DNA from: DASVWZ01 sp963708575
GTDB lineage: Bacteria > Acidobacteriota > Terriglobia > Terriglobales > Acidobacteriaceae
DNA: 64,000 bases
Assembly (NCBI GenBank): GCA_963708575.1
Contig: CAVPTB010000007.1
Span: 1,860,001 to 1,924,000, forward strand
Direction: 5' to 3'
How positions within the stretch are numbered: position 1 is the first letter of the stretch; every line of letters begins with the position of its first letter. Of this stretch, positions 33,455 to 42,368 are shown piece after piece. Made by a program: the position numbers and the translations under genes. The notes below the pieces were generated by a model. That model was not told where the DNA came from. It did no database searches and was given only the letters and a program-made list of their open reading frames with translations.

Positions 33455-34837
33455 ATGACCTCGTCCCGGAGGAGTTTTGCGGGTGGCTTTCTGCTGCTGT
33501 TTTTGATTGTTGGTTGCTTCCAAGACGCTCACGCGCTGCCGGCTTTCGCCCGAAAATACGGCTTGCGTTGTTCGGCCTGCCATGAAGCATGGCCGATGCT
33601 CAACTATTTCGGGCAGAAATTCAAAGACAACGGCTATCAGCTGATGAATGACCGGGATGCCCCGATCTGGCAAAACCCCGGCTATTGGCCGGTCACCTTC
33701 CGCATCACCCCATACTGGCACCGCGAGAGCACTGACAAAGTCGCCGAGGATTCGGTGATCGGTTCGGCTGCCTCCCCTACCGTCGAGCGGCAACTTACCT
33801 CTCATGGCTTCGATCTGACCGGTTTGGACTTTCACACCGCCGGCACCCTCGAAAAGAATCTGTCGTTCTACGTGCTTCCCTCTTCCGATGAGACGGGAGC
33901 ATTCCACTTCGAGCAGGTCTTCGGTCGGTTCGACAACATCTTGGGCAGTTCCTGGCTCAACATCAAGATGGGTAAATTCGAACTGGACAACCTGGTCTCT
34001 GAGAAGCGCATTTTGACTCTGACCAGCATTTCCGGTGCATACCAGACGTATCACTTCATTCCTCAAGGGGATGGCAACATCTTCGGCCAGATTGGCGACA
34101 ACCAGCTTGGCGTGGAGTGGCAGGGCCACTCGGTGGACGACCGTACTCGCGTTTCCGCTGCCCTTGTGAGTTCCAACGATGGCAACGTCGATCTGCCCTA
34201 CGGGAACTCGTATAGCGGATTCTTTGCCGCCAGCCAAGCCTTTGACGTCGGTAAACTCGGCGTCGACAGAATCGGCGCCTATGCCATGGTCGGAGAAGCT
34301 CCAACCAGCTTCCAGACACTCGGCGGAGCACCGATCCCCGGCTCGGGTTTCGGGAACAAATCCTTCAGCCGCGAAGGCTTCGTGGGATTATTCTATTTCG
34401 GCAAACTCGACTTCCTCGTCGTCACCCAACACGGATCTGACAGCGCGTGGTTTGGGGCTGGCTACGGCGACGTTATTGACAACGCGGCACCCGCCGGCAA
34501 CAACATTCCTGGCACGGTGCTTCCTTCGACCGCGCGTGCCCCAACCTGGAATGGCTACATGGTGGAAACTCACTATGTCTACAGTCCTCAGTTGGTCTTC
34601 ATCCAGCGTTCCGAGTGGGAGCGTATGTCGCAGCAGGCTTCGACTACTTACGCCTCTAACTTCGGCAACATCGACATGTACACGTTTGGCTTCCGCTACT
34701 ACCCGATCATGACCAGCCGGGCTGGCTTCGCCTTCCACAACGAGTATTCGTGGCTGCGCCAGAATGGCACGTCTCCGGTTACCGGAACCAACTTAACCAC
34801 CAGCAGCTTAATCTCGGGTATTGACTTCGACTTCTAA
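33455..34837 (+). CDS. Outer-membrane porin with N-terminal c-type heme site (Cyc2-like fused cytochrome-porin)
   Basis: 460 residues. Signal peptide to about residue 27; then LPAFARKYGLRCSACHEAWP with a single heme site Cys39-x-x-Cys42-His43, continuing MLNYFGQKFKDNGYQL. The rest (about 70-460) is beta-rich with alternating polar and aromatic residues and ends in Phe (SGIDFDF), as outer-membrane barrels do. One heme fused to a porin, with PAFAR..CxxCH..P.LN.FG..FK..GY, is the pattern I know from Cyc2, the outer-membrane Fe(II) oxidase of Acidithiobacillus and Zetaproteobacteria. It starts a series with a diheme cytochrome, a cupredoxin and a cytochrome oxidase. Electron uptake across the outer membrane is therefore plausible, but the natural donor is not shown by sequence. 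Confidence 0.8.
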   Translation: MTSSRRSFAGGFLLLFLIVGCFQDAHALPAFARKYGLRCSACHEAWPMLNYFGQKFKDNGYQLMNDRDAPIWQNPGYWPVTFRITPYWHRESTDKVAEDSVIGSAASPTVERQLTSHGFDLTGLDFHTAGTLEKNLSFYVLPSSDETGAFHFEQVFGRFDNILGSSWLNIKMGKFELDNLVSEKRILTLTSISGAYQTYHFIPQGDGNIFGQIGDNQLGVEWQGHSVDDRTRVSAALVSSNDGNVDLPYGNSYSGFFAASQAFDVGKLGVDRIGAYAMVGEAPTSFQTLGGAPIPGSGFGNKSFSREGFVGLFYFGKLDFLVVTQHGSDSAWFGAGYGDVIDNAAPAGNNIPGTVLPSTARAPTWNGYMVETHYVYSPQLVFIQRSEWERMSQQASTTYASNFGNIDMYTFGFRYYPIMTSRAGFAFHNEYSWLRQNGTSPVTGTNLTTSSLISGIDFDF

Positions 34838-34849
34838 GAGAGGAAAACG

Positions 34850-35737
34850 ATGCGCAGGAATTTGATTTGCTACTCAGGTTTCGCAGGCACGGTAGCTGTT
34901 GCTCTCGTGGTCCTCGGGATGTCGGGGATCTCCAGTGCCCAAATGACCAAGTACGACGAAGACCAGCGGCTGAACATGGAAGCCCACGTGGGCAACCTGT
35001 CCGGCCATGCCGCTGCCGCCAAAAATGACTATCGCCGCTATTGCGTGGGCTGCCACGGTGACGAGGGCGATGGCGAAGGGGAAAATGCCCAGTGGCTCGA
35101 CCCCAAACCGCGCAACTTTACCCTGGGTCAGTTCAAATGTCGCTCCACTCCAAGCGGTACTCTTCCCACCGATGAAGACCTTTACAACAGCATCGGTCGG
35201 GGCTTTGATCGCTCGGTGATGCCGCAGTGGAATACCTTCACCCACGACCAGAAAATAAACCTTGTGGCCTACGTGAAGCACTTCTCCGCCAAGTGGACAA
35301 CCGAGAAACCGGGTACTCCGATCCAGATTCCAGCCGAGCCCGAAGTCACCGCCGATCGCATCAAATCCGGTCAGGCTCTGTTTCAGAAGCTGGAATGTTG
35401 GAAGTGCCACGGCGTCGAAGGCCGCGCCAATGGTCCTTCGTCCGATACTCTGCAGGACGATCTAAATCGGCCCATCAAGCCTTACAATTTCGCCGAGGGA
35501 TCACGACCCAAGTGCGGCAGTACCGACCAGGACATTTACAAGATTTTCATGACTGGTCTCGATGGCACCCCGATGCCGTCGTTCTCGGACAACGTGAAAC
35601 CGGAGGAGGCGTGGGATTTGGTGTTCTATCTGCGCACTCTGCAACCCCACAATAAATACAACCTTAAAGAAAAGCAGATTGCCAAGCAACTCGGGTTGAA
35701 ACCAATTAATCCGAACGCACCTGCGCCGCAGCAATAA
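34850..35737 (+). CDS. Diheme c-type cytochrome
   Basis: A 295-residue exported protein with a signal peptide to about residue 30. It has two class I cytochrome domains: heme 1 at Cys65-x-x-Cys68-His69 (YCVGCHGDEGDGEG) and heme 2 at Cys183-x-x-Cys186-His187 (CWKCHGVEGRANG). Candidate Met ligands are in RSVMPQW and GTPMPSFSD. The size and two-domain layout are like the c4-type Cyc1 of the rus operon, a periplasmic carrier between outer-membrane donor and terminal oxidase. It starts 12 bases after the cytochrome-porin stop with AGAGAGGAAAACG before the ATG, so the two genes are co-transcribed. Confidence 0.9.
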   Translation: MRRNLICYSGFAGTVAVALVVLGMSGISSAQMTKYDEDQRLNMEAHVGNLSGHAAAAKNDYRRYCVGCHGDEGDGEGENAQWLDPKPRNFTLGQFKCRSTPSGTLPTDEDLYNSIGRGFDRSVMPQWNTFTHDQKINLVAYVKHFSAKWTTEKPGTPIQIPAEPEVTADRIKSGQALFQKLECWKCHGVEGRANGPSSDTLQDDLNRPIKPYNFAEGSRPKCGSTDQDIYKIFMTGLDGTPMPSFSDNVKPEEAWDLVFYLRTLQPHNKYNLKEKQIAKQLGLKPINPNAPAPQQ

Positions 35738-35779
35738 ACGGCCAATGACTAAGTTGGAATTAGGAGAAAACCGAAACTC

Positions 35780-36511
35780 ATGAAGAATACGTACAAGTAC
35801 AGATTTGCAGCCGGCTTCTCGGCCATGCTGCTTCTCTCGCTGGGCGTAATCATTCTTGGACAAAAGGTAGACGCCGCTGGTTCCGGATCCGTAAGCGGAA
35901 CCGTAAAACTCGACGGCACTGCCCCCCATATGAAGGGGATTGATATGTCCAAGGAACCCAGCTGTGCCGCTGTTCACAAAGACAAACCTGTGACCATGGA
36001 AAATGTCGTGGCGGGGGCTAATGGAGGCTTGGCTAACGTGGTGGTTTACGTCACCAAGGGCCTCTCCGGTAACGAAACCTCCTCCTCTTCGGTAGACCTC
36101 ACTCAGAAGGGTTGCCAGTATCTACCCCATGTCGTCGCCGTTAACCCCGGTCAGCACATGAAGGTTATCAACGCGGACCAGACCTCGCATAACATTCACC
36201 CGCAGCCAACTAAGAATCAGGAGTGGAACAAGTCTCAGCCGCCCGGCTCCCCCCCGTTCGACGTGACTTGGGCTAATGAGGAAGTTGCCGTTCCCGTAAA
36301 GTGCAACATCCACCCCTGGATGCACGGCTATATCGCCGTCGTGAAGGGACCCTACGCGGTCAGCGATGACAGCGGCGCCTTCTCACTGAACTTGGCTCCT
36401 GGCAGCTACACTCTGACTGCCTGGCAAGAGACTTACGGAACGCAAACCCAGGATGTAACGGTCGCGGCAGGAAAGCCGGCGAACGTTACCTTCACTTTCA
36501 AAGCGAAGTAA
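35780..36511 (+). CDS. Cupredoxin-like periplasmic protein with carboxypeptidase-regulatory-like tail
   Basis: A 243-residue protein with a signal peptide to about residue 33. The central cupredoxin-like domain shows type-1 copper candidates: His137 in QTSHNIHPQ, Cys175 in VKCNIHPWMHGYI, with His178, Met181 and His182 following. The N-terminus (SGSVSGTVKLDGTAP) and C-terminus (GAFSLNLAPGSYTLTAWQET) look like the two ends of a carboxypeptidase-regulatory-like beta-sandwich. It follows the diheme cytochrome by 42 bases. A small blue-copper protein in this place parallels rusticyanin in function, though it is not a recognisable rusticyanin. Confidence 0.78.
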   Translation: MKNTYKYRFAAGFSAMLLLSLGVIILGQKVDAAGSGSVSGTVKLDGTAPHMKGIDMSKEPSCAAVHKDKPVTMENVVAGANGGLANVVVYVTKGLSGNETSSSSVDLTQKGCQYLPHVVAVNPGQHMKVINADQTSHNIHPQPTKNQEWNKSQPPGSPPFDVTWANEEVAVPVKCNIHPWMHGYIAVVKGPYAVSDDSGAFSLNLAPGSYTLTAWQETYGTQTQDVTVAAGKPANVTFTFKAK

Positions 36512-36520
36512 GGCAATTCG

Positions 36521-36552
36521 GCGGCCGCTGCTCTTCCCGGCACAGCGGCCGC
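36521..36552 (+). terminator. Hairpin between the cupredoxin and coxB genes
   Basis: A perfect 10-bp stem (GCGGCCGCTG / CAGCGGCCGC) with a 12-base loop is followed by TTCTTTC, which is only weakly T-rich. It may partly terminate or act as a processing site, giving the three-gene carrier module a higher message level than the cox genes. Confidence 0.55.
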
Positions 36553-36612
36553 TTCTTTCAAAAAACAATCTAACGATCAGCGCTTATCCCGCTGGCGATA
36601 AGACGAGGCCCC

Positions 36613-37416
36613 ATGGCAAAGTTCTTTGCAGTGACGATCATAGTGATTGCAATCGCTTCTGCGATTCCCATCGTGATGCACACCTGGCCAGCCCCGCAGG
36701 ATATATCCACCCATGGCTTTCTCATCGACGAGCAAGCCTCTGAAACCATGGCGGAAGCCGGCCTCTCTTTTCTTGCCGCCCAGTTCATTCTCGCCATCTT
36801 CATCTGGACCGCCTCCAGCTATCGCAAAGACTCCAAGATCAAGAACTTCCCTGGCGGCGCCAAGGGTTTGGTGATTGCGGCTTTTCTCCTCGTCGGAACA
36901 GAAGCGCTCGCGCTCGGAGTCTTCGGCGCCAAGGCATGGGCCACGGTTTACTTCACCCCGCCTGCTGCCGACGCCTTGACCATCCAATCGCAGGCCGGAC
37001 AATTCGCTTTCTACTTCCGCTACCCCGGACCCGATGGAAAATTGGCCCCGACCCATCCCGATAAAATCGACGAGGGCAATCAAAACTATTTCGGACTCGA
37101 TCCCGCCAGCGACCCCGACGCTAAGGACGACATCGTGACCGCAGAGTTAGCCATTCCAGTGAATAAGGAAGTTCATCTCCTTATGCACTCCAAAGACTTG
37201 GGACATTCCTTCTTCGTTCCGGAGTTGAGAATTCAACAGGACTTCGTTCCCGGCCTCGACGTGTCAGTCCATTTTACGGCCACCAAGATCGGCAAATATG
37301 AGATCGTATGCACCCAGCTTTGCGGCCTTGGACACTACAACATGAAAGCCTATTTGGAAGTTATGTCTCAGTCGGATTTCGATAGTTGGCTGAAGCAGCA
37401 GGCGGCATTGCAGTAG
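36613..37416 (+). CDS. coxB: Cytochrome c oxidase subunit II
   Basis: A 267-residue protein. An N-terminal hydrophobic segment and a second TM at about 85-105 (GLVIAAFLLVGTEALALG) precede the cupredoxin domain. CuA ligands are visible: His in DLGHSFFVPELRIQQD, then the Cys-x-x-x-Cys-x-x-x-His-x-x-Met motif in CTQLCGLGHYNM. It receives electrons from a soluble cytochrome or cupredoxin and passes them to subunit I. There is no fused cytochrome c domain, so a separate donor such as the diheme protein upstream is needed. It begins the cox run. Confidence 0.95.
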   Translation: MAKFFAVTIIVIAIASAIPIVMHTWPAPQDISTHGFLIDEQASETMAEAGLSFLAAQFILAIFIWTASSYRKDSKIKNFPGGAKGLVIAAFLLVGTEALALGVFGAKAWATVYFTPPAADALTIQSQAGQFAFYFRYPGPDGKLAPTHPDKIDEGNQNYFGLDPASDPDAKDDIVTAELAIPVNKEVHLLMHSKDLGHSFFVPELRIQQDFVPGLDVSVHFTATKIGKYEIVCTQLCGLGHYNMKAYLEVMSQSDFDSWLKQQAALQ

Positions 37417-37473
37417 TGAGCTGGTTCGCGCGTGCCGTTGGCTCGCGCTAAAAATTTCCTGAGGTGAAGCAAC

Positions 37474-39260
37474 ATGCATGATACGTCCGCACACGTAGCG
37501 CATCACGCGCCCCCAACAGGTTTCCTCCGGAAGCATGTCTTCAGCCTGGACCACAAGGTCATCGGCGAACAGTATTACGGACTCGCTCTGGTCGCGGTCT
37601 TCGTCGGGATGGTGCTCTCCTGGTTCATGCGAATTCACCTCGCCTGGAGCAATTTCGCCATCCCCGGATTGCAACTGCTTTCCAAGACCGGCGCCCCCGG
37701 CGGTGTCATGACCCCGGAGTACTATCTGCAACTGCTGACCATGCACGGCACCATCATGGTCTTCTTCGTGCTAACGACCGCGCCTTTCGCGGCCTTCGGG
37801 AATTACTTTCTGCCCATTCAGGTGGGTGCCGAGGACATGCCCTTCCCCCACTTCAACATGATGTCGTTCTGGGTGACGTTCACCTCCTTCGTCGTCATGA
37901 TGGCCTCTTTCTTCGTGCAAGACGGGCCCACTCTTGGCGGCTGGACGCAGTACGCTCCGTTGAACGCCGTTGGCGCGGTATCTGGCCCCGGACAGGGCAC
38001 AGGTGTCGTCCTCTGGATGGCTTCGATCGGCCTCTTCTGCGTTGGCCAGTTGCTCGGTTCCTTGAACTTCATTACAACCACCTTGGACCTCCGGACCAAG
38101 GGCATGAGCCTGATGCGTTTGCCGTTGAGCGCCTGGGCGTGGTTCATCACCTCGGTGATGGGCTTGACCGCTTTCTCGGTTCTGCTTCCCGCCGGCATCC
38201 TCGTCATTCTCGACCACGTCGCCGGCACCAGCTTCTTTGTTCCGGGCGGCTTGGTCATTAACGACAAACTGGTTCCGCATTCCGGCGGATCAACTCTGCT
38301 CTGGCAGCACCTGTTCTGGTTCTTCGGTCATCCTGAGGTTTACATCGCCATCGTTCCTGGCATGGGCGTCGTTTCTCACGTTCTCATCGCCAACATGCGC
38401 CGGCCGATGCTGAGCCATCGCACTCTGATCTACTCGATGGGATGCGCTGGCCGTTCTCAGCTACATGGTCTACGGCCACCACATGTTCGTCAGCGGCATG
38501 AATCCGGTTTCGTCGCTGGTGTTTTCGTTCCCCACCCTGGTGATTACCATTCCCTCCACCATCGTGGTCCTGATCTGGATCGGAAGCCTGTACGGTTCCA
38601 GGCTTCGCATCAACTCTGCTTCTCTGTTTGCTCTCGGCTTCATCTCGATGTTCGTGGCGGGCGGCGTTAGCGGATTCTTCCTCGCCCAGCCTTCCATCGA
38701 CATCATGCTGCATGCCACCTATTTCGTGGTCGGACACTTCCACCTCGTCATGGCGGTGGCCGCGATCTTCGGCATCTTCTGCCGGAACCTATTTCTGGTT
38801 CCCCAAGGTGACCGGGCGCATGATGAACGAAACTCTCGGCAAAGCTCACTTCTGGCTCAGCTTCGTGGGCGCCTACTGCATCTTCATGCCGTTCCATTAC
38901 CTCGGCATTGCCGGGAACGTACGCCGCTATCAGGCCTTCGTAGACGACTACCTGCAGCCGCTCATTCCTCTGCACAAGTTCATCACCGTGGCCGCGCTGA
39001 TTACCGGAGCCGCTCAGTTCATTTTCTTGGTCAATCTGATTTACAGCCGCTTCAAGGGACCGAAGGCTCCCCTCAATCCGTGGGAAGCCACTTCTCTTGA
39101 GTGGAGCACGCCGTCTTCTCCGCCGCCCTTCGATAACTTTGGGGGCAAGCTCCCGGTGGTTTACCACGATCCGTATCAATACGGCATTGAAAGTTCCACC
39201 GGCGATTACGTTATGCAGGACTCGCCTGAGACGGTGAAGTCCGTCCACGACGAGAAGTAG
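37474..39260 (+). pseudogene. coxA: Cytochrome c oxidase subunit I, interrupted by two frameshifts
   Basis: Three successive frames together encode a complete aa3-type subunit I of about 594 residues. Frame 1 (to about 38445) has TMHGTIMVFFVLTTAPFAAF, the heme a His, and WFFGHPEVYIAIVPGMG, the CuB His and cross-linked Tyr. Frame 2 (about 38446-38780) has MVYGHHMFVSG, the CuB His pair, and HATYFVVGHFHLVM, the heme a3 and a ligands. Frame 3 resumes AGTYFWFPKVTGRMMN to the C-terminus. The shifts are one extra base near 38445 (GATGCGCTGG) and one extra T near 38780 (ATCTTCTGCC). Every catalytic ligand is intact and neighbouring genes are whole, so sequence error is a serious alternative to true inactivation. 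Confidence 0.9.
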
Positions 39261-39295
39261 ATTAACCAGCAGTTTGTCCAGGAGTTTGGGTATTT

Positions 39296-39961
39296 ATGGC
39301 AACAACCATTCACGAACCGCCGAAAATTGATAGGCGTCCGGAGTCCACCGGCAACAACGGTGGGTGGCGCAATCTGGTTCCGGCGGACGGTGAGCTTCGC
39401 CTGGTTCAGGAATACGCCCCGCCCCCGGCAAGTACCGGGATCTGGGTTCTCCTCGCCGGCATTACCATGTCGTTTGCGGCGTTCACCAGCGCGTTGATTG
39501 TTCGCAAGGGTGCGTCCAATGATTGGTACCACTTCACCCTGCCATCAGTGCTCTATTTGAATAGCCTGATCCTGGTGGCCAGCAGCGTCACTCTGGAGTT
39601 GGCGCGACGCCAGATCGCCACCTACATGGGAGGACCGCGGACAACCTCCGCTCCGGCTCGTTGGCTCTACGCTACCTTGTTTTTGGGAGTGCTATTCGTG
39701 GCTGGCCAATACGTGGCTTGGCTTGACCTGCGCTCTCAGGGATTATTTCTTGCCACGAATCCCAGCAGTTCGTTCTTTTACGTTCTCACTGCCGCCCACG
39801 CACTGCACGTGCTCGGTGGTCTCGGGGGATTACTGAACGTGACCAGCAAACTGCGCCGCGGCGTCCTGCGGCGCGTCACGCTAGTCGCCACATCGCGTTA
39901 TTGGCACTTTATGGGTTTGCTTTGGCTGTACTTGCTTTGGATCTTGTGGATGAAGATGTAA
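39296..39961 (+). CDS. coxC: Heme-copper oxidase subunit III, first copy
   Basis: A 221-residue membrane protein with about five TM helices after a soluble N-terminus of about 50 residues. Subunit III features are IWVLLAGITMSFAAFTSALI, the segment LTAAHALHVLGGLGGLL and the last helix YWHFMGLLWLYLLWILW. It does not bind metals but stabilises subunit I and shapes oxygen and proton access. It starts 35 bases after coxA and is followed by a second, different subunit III gene. Confidence 0.88.
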   Translation: MATTIHEPPKIDRRPESTGNNGGWRNLVPADGELRLVQEYAPPPASTGIWVLLAGITMSFAAFTSALIVRKGASNDWYHFTLPSVLYLNSLILVASSVTLELARRQIATYMGGPRTTSAPARWLYATLFLGVLFVAGQYVAWLDLRSQGLFLATNPSSSFFYVLTAAHALHVLGGLGGLLNVTSKLRRGVLRRVTLVATSRYWHFMGLLWLYLLWILWMKM

Positions 39962-39995
39962 GCGTTGATCTCTGATCAAAATTCTAGGAGGCGCC

Positions 39996-40616
39996 GTGAG
40001 CCAAGCTGAAATCTCTCTGGGAGGGCATTCCGCCCACTTGATGGAAGCACGACCGTTTTCCATTCCCACCAAGAAGCTGGCGATTTGGCTGTTCATTATC
40101 TCGGACACCATGACCTTTGCCGCCATGCTGGTGGCCTACGGCTTCCTGCGCAACGGCACCACCAACTGGCCGCGCCCGTTCCACAGCATCACCAACGTCT
40201 CTATTATGACCTTCGTTCTGGTCACCAGCAGCTTGACCATGCTGCTCGGCATCCGTTCCGCTCAGCAAGGCGATAAGTCGGGCGCCAGCCGGTGGGTGTT
40301 TATTACGGCCGTTTTGGGAGCGGTGTTTGCCCTTCTCCACGTCCGCGAATGGCTCGGATTGATTGGCGAAGGTATGCGGATGTTCCAGAACCCTTGGGGT
40401 TCCGGATTATTCGGCGCGTCGTTCTTTAGCATCACGGGCCTGCACCTGCTGCACGTGACAGGCGGCGTGATCGCCCTGATCGCTGTCGGTATTCGCTACA
40501 ACACCGGGCGCTATAACGCCGACGATGTCGAGGTGGTCGGCTTGTATTGGCACTTTGTGGACTTGGTTTGGATGTTCGTCGTTCCCTTCGTCTATCTGTT
40601 GAACCTGGGTCACTAG
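39996..40616 (+). CDS. Heme-copper oxidase subunit III, second copy
   Basis: A 206-residue, five-TM subunit III. It has KLAIWLFIISDTMTFAAMLV, FSITGLHLLHVTGGVIAL and the C-terminal helix GLYWHFVDLVWMFVVPFVYL, which is closer to the canonical coxC/cyoC form than the first copy. The GTG start at 39996 is preceded by TAGGAGGCGCC. Two tandem subunit III genes occur in several acidobacterial and other oxidase operons. Whether both enter one complex or replace each other is unknown. Confidence 0.9.
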   Translation: MSQAEISLGGHSAHLMEARPFSIPTKKLAIWLFIISDTMTFAAMLVAYGFLRNGTTNWPRPFHSITNVSIMTFVLVTSSLTMLLGIRSAQQGDKSGASRWVFITAVLGAVFALLHVREWLGLIGEGMRMFQNPWGSGLFGASFFSITGLHLLHVTGGVIALIAVGIRYNTGRYNADDVEVVGLYWHFVDLVWMFVVPFVYLLNLGH

Positions 40617-40639
40617 AATCGCTTGCTCTGGAGAAAATT

Positions 40640-40915
40640 ATGACCGTCGCTGAAGCACAGAAGAGTGGTGGAATCGGGAAGTACCTGATCATTTACCTTT
40701 GCATTCTGGGCATCGCCGCTCTCCAGTTTGTGGTGGCCTACCAGAACATCGATACTTCCCAGATGCTTTTGCGCATGTTGTCCTTGGCGGTCCTTGAAGC
40801 TGGCTTGGCCATCATGTTCTTCATGCATCTGTGGACCGAGAAACGCAGCTTTCTATTGGCCGTCGCCATCGTTACCATTTTCGTGCTTGTCAGCCTGCAA
40901 TTATGGCTGGTCTGA
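40640..40915 (+). CDS. Cytochrome c oxidase subunit IV (prokaryotic type)
   Basis: 91 residues from ATG 40640 (MTVAEAQKSGG), preceded by CTGGAGAAAATT. Three hydrophobic helices (YLIIYLCILGIAALQFVVAY; LAVLEAGLAIMFFMHLW; LLAVAIVTIFVLVSLQLWLV) with the MHLW motif are typical of the small subunit IV of bacterial oxidases. Its role is structural. The frame is open upstream to 40547 but that part overlaps the previous gene. Confidence 0.85.
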   Translation: MTVAEAQKSGGIGKYLIIYLCILGIAALQFVVAYQNIDTSQMLLRMLSLAVLEAGLAIMFFMHLWTEKRSFLLAVAIVTIFVLVSLQLWLV

Positions 40916-41018
40916 TAGCTCGCGCATGTTGAATGGCGCGCCCAACTCACCGAACACCACCCAGATCGCGGCCCCCGCCCCTTCGGCGCCGTAAGAGTTT
41001 TTTGTACACTAGGAGTAG

Positions 41019-41300
41019 ATGACCATGAGAAATCGGAAAACGCTTCGGTTGATGGTGCTGGCACTCGCAGCATTCTTTGTTCTCGTCCTCCCGCTGCCCG
41101 CGTTTTCCCAGAGTTGCGCGCTTTGCTATACCCAAGCGGCATCCTCCGGCGCGCGCATGATTCAGGCGCTGAAGAGCGGCATTTTGATCCTGATCGCCCC
41201 TCCAACTCTCATGTCGATCGGTGTTATCTTTGTTCTTTACCGAAAACGCAACCAGTTCAGACAGACCGACTACGCTCCCGAGTCTCAGCAGACTTGGTAA
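41019..41300 (+). CDS. Small exported membrane protein in the oxidase operon
   Basis: A 93-residue protein with a signal-like helix (LMVLALAAFFVLVLPLPAF), a CxxC motif in SQSCALCYTQAASS and a second helix (ILILIAPPTLMSIGVIFVLY) ending in a charged tail. AGGAGTAG precedes the ATG. It sits between oxidase subunit IV and heme O synthase with short gaps, so a role in oxidase assembly, perhaps copper or disulfide handling through the CxxC, is plausible. I do not recognise a named family. Confidence 0.7.
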   Translation: MTMRNRKTLRLMVLALAAFFVLVLPLPAFSQSCALCYTQAASSGARMIQALKSGILILIAPPTLMSIGVIFVLYRKRNQFRQTDYAPESQQTW

Positions 41301-41309
41301 TAGGGGAAA

Positions 41310-42209
41310 ATGGCTACCACTCAAGCAATCGCAGATCCGCTCGCAAGGCAGGCAATCGCCACCCGGCTGCGGGACTACGTCACTCTGACCAAGCCTGAAG
41401 TCAACCTGCTGATTTTGATGACCACCTCCGCAGGCTATTACTTGGCTTCTCGGGGTCCATTCCATTTGCTCGGCTTGATTAATACCCTGATTGGCACTCT
41501 TCTTGTCGCAAGCGGTACCGCTACCCTGAATCAATGGATGGAACGCGGCTGGGACGGCCAGATGCGCCGTACCGCCAATCGCCCCCTTCCTTCCCGCCGG
41601 ATCAGCTCCCGTGAAGCCTTCCTGTTAGGAATGGCGATGAGTGTCTTCGGCGGTCTCTATCTTGCCCTCACCGTGAATTCACTGTCTGCGTTCTTGGCGG
41701 TCTCCACCCTGCTCTCGTATTTGTTGATCTACACCCCGCTTAAGCGCAAGACTCCGCTTTGCACGCTTTTGGGAGCCTTCCCTGGGGCCATGCCAACGCT
41801 AATCGGATGGGCCGGCGCCTCGGCCGCCGTGAGCCGCGAGGCCTGGTATCTCTTCGCCATCCTGTTTCTCTGGCAGTTCCCTCATTTCTTAGCGATCGCC
41901 CTTATGTACCGCGAGGATTATTCCAACGCGGGCTACAAGATGCTTCCCGCTTTCGATGCCGACTCTCGCTTTACCCGCGCTGAAATCGTCGGCTTCACCG
42001 TGCTCCTGATTGTGGCCACCATGCTGCCCACGGTCGCGCACGCCGGACTGTTCTATCGTTCAGCGATGGTTTTGGCCGGAGCTTTTATGATGTACCACGT
42101 GTTGAAGCTGGCGAGATCCTCGTCCCGGGTCTTGGCGAGCCGCGTCCTGCACGCATCGGTTCTTTATCTGCCGGTGGTTCTAGGATTGATGGTTGCCTGG
42201 AAGAAGTAG
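41310..42209 (+). CDS. ctaB: Protoheme IX farnesyltransferase (heme O synthase)
   Basis: A 299-residue UbiA-family integral membrane prenyltransferase with about eight TM helices. The first Asp-rich motif region is TLNQWMERGWDGQMRRTANR, with the family RPLPS next to it. The second is LFLWQFPHFLAIALMYREDY. It adds a farnesyl group to heme b to give heme O, the precursor of heme A used by aa3 oxidases. It begins 9 bases after the small membrane protein and is the last gene of the oxidase run. A ctaA (heme A synthase) gene is not seen nearby. Confidence 0.95.
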   Translation: MATTQAIADPLARQAIATRLRDYVTLTKPEVNLLILMTTSAGYYLASRGPFHLLGLINTLIGTLLVASGTATLNQWMERGWDGQMRRTANRPLPSRRISSREAFLLGMAMSVFGGLYLALTVNSLSAFLAVSTLLSYLLIYTPLKRKTPLCTLLGAFPGAMPTLIGWAGASAAVSREAWYLFAILFLWQFPHFLAIALMYREDYSNAGYKMLPAFDADSRFTRAEIVGFTVLLIVATMLPTVAHAGLFYRSAMVLAGAFMMYHVLKLARSSSRVLASRVLHASVLYLPVVLGLMVAWKK

Positions 42210-42217
42210 TCAAACGT

Positions 42218-42242
42218 GGTGGCGGACCGGTCGTCCGCCCAC
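42218..42242 (+). terminator. Possible hairpin at the end of the oxidase operon
   Basis: GGCGGAC and GTCCGCC form a 7-bp stem with a 5-base loop just after the ctaB stop. There is no T-tract. About 60 bases later a short stretch GTTGAGCGAAGCGAAACATC resembles intergenic repeats common in acidobacterial genomes. Confidence 0.4.
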
Positions 42243-42368
42243 TGGAATCGTTCACATCACCTTGTGGTACCCGCTAAGTAGTACCCGCTCACCTGGTTTT
42301 TTGTCACGTTGAGCGAAGCGAAACATCCCTACCCGAAGTGTTACGACAGCCACTCTCGGCCTCGTCCC

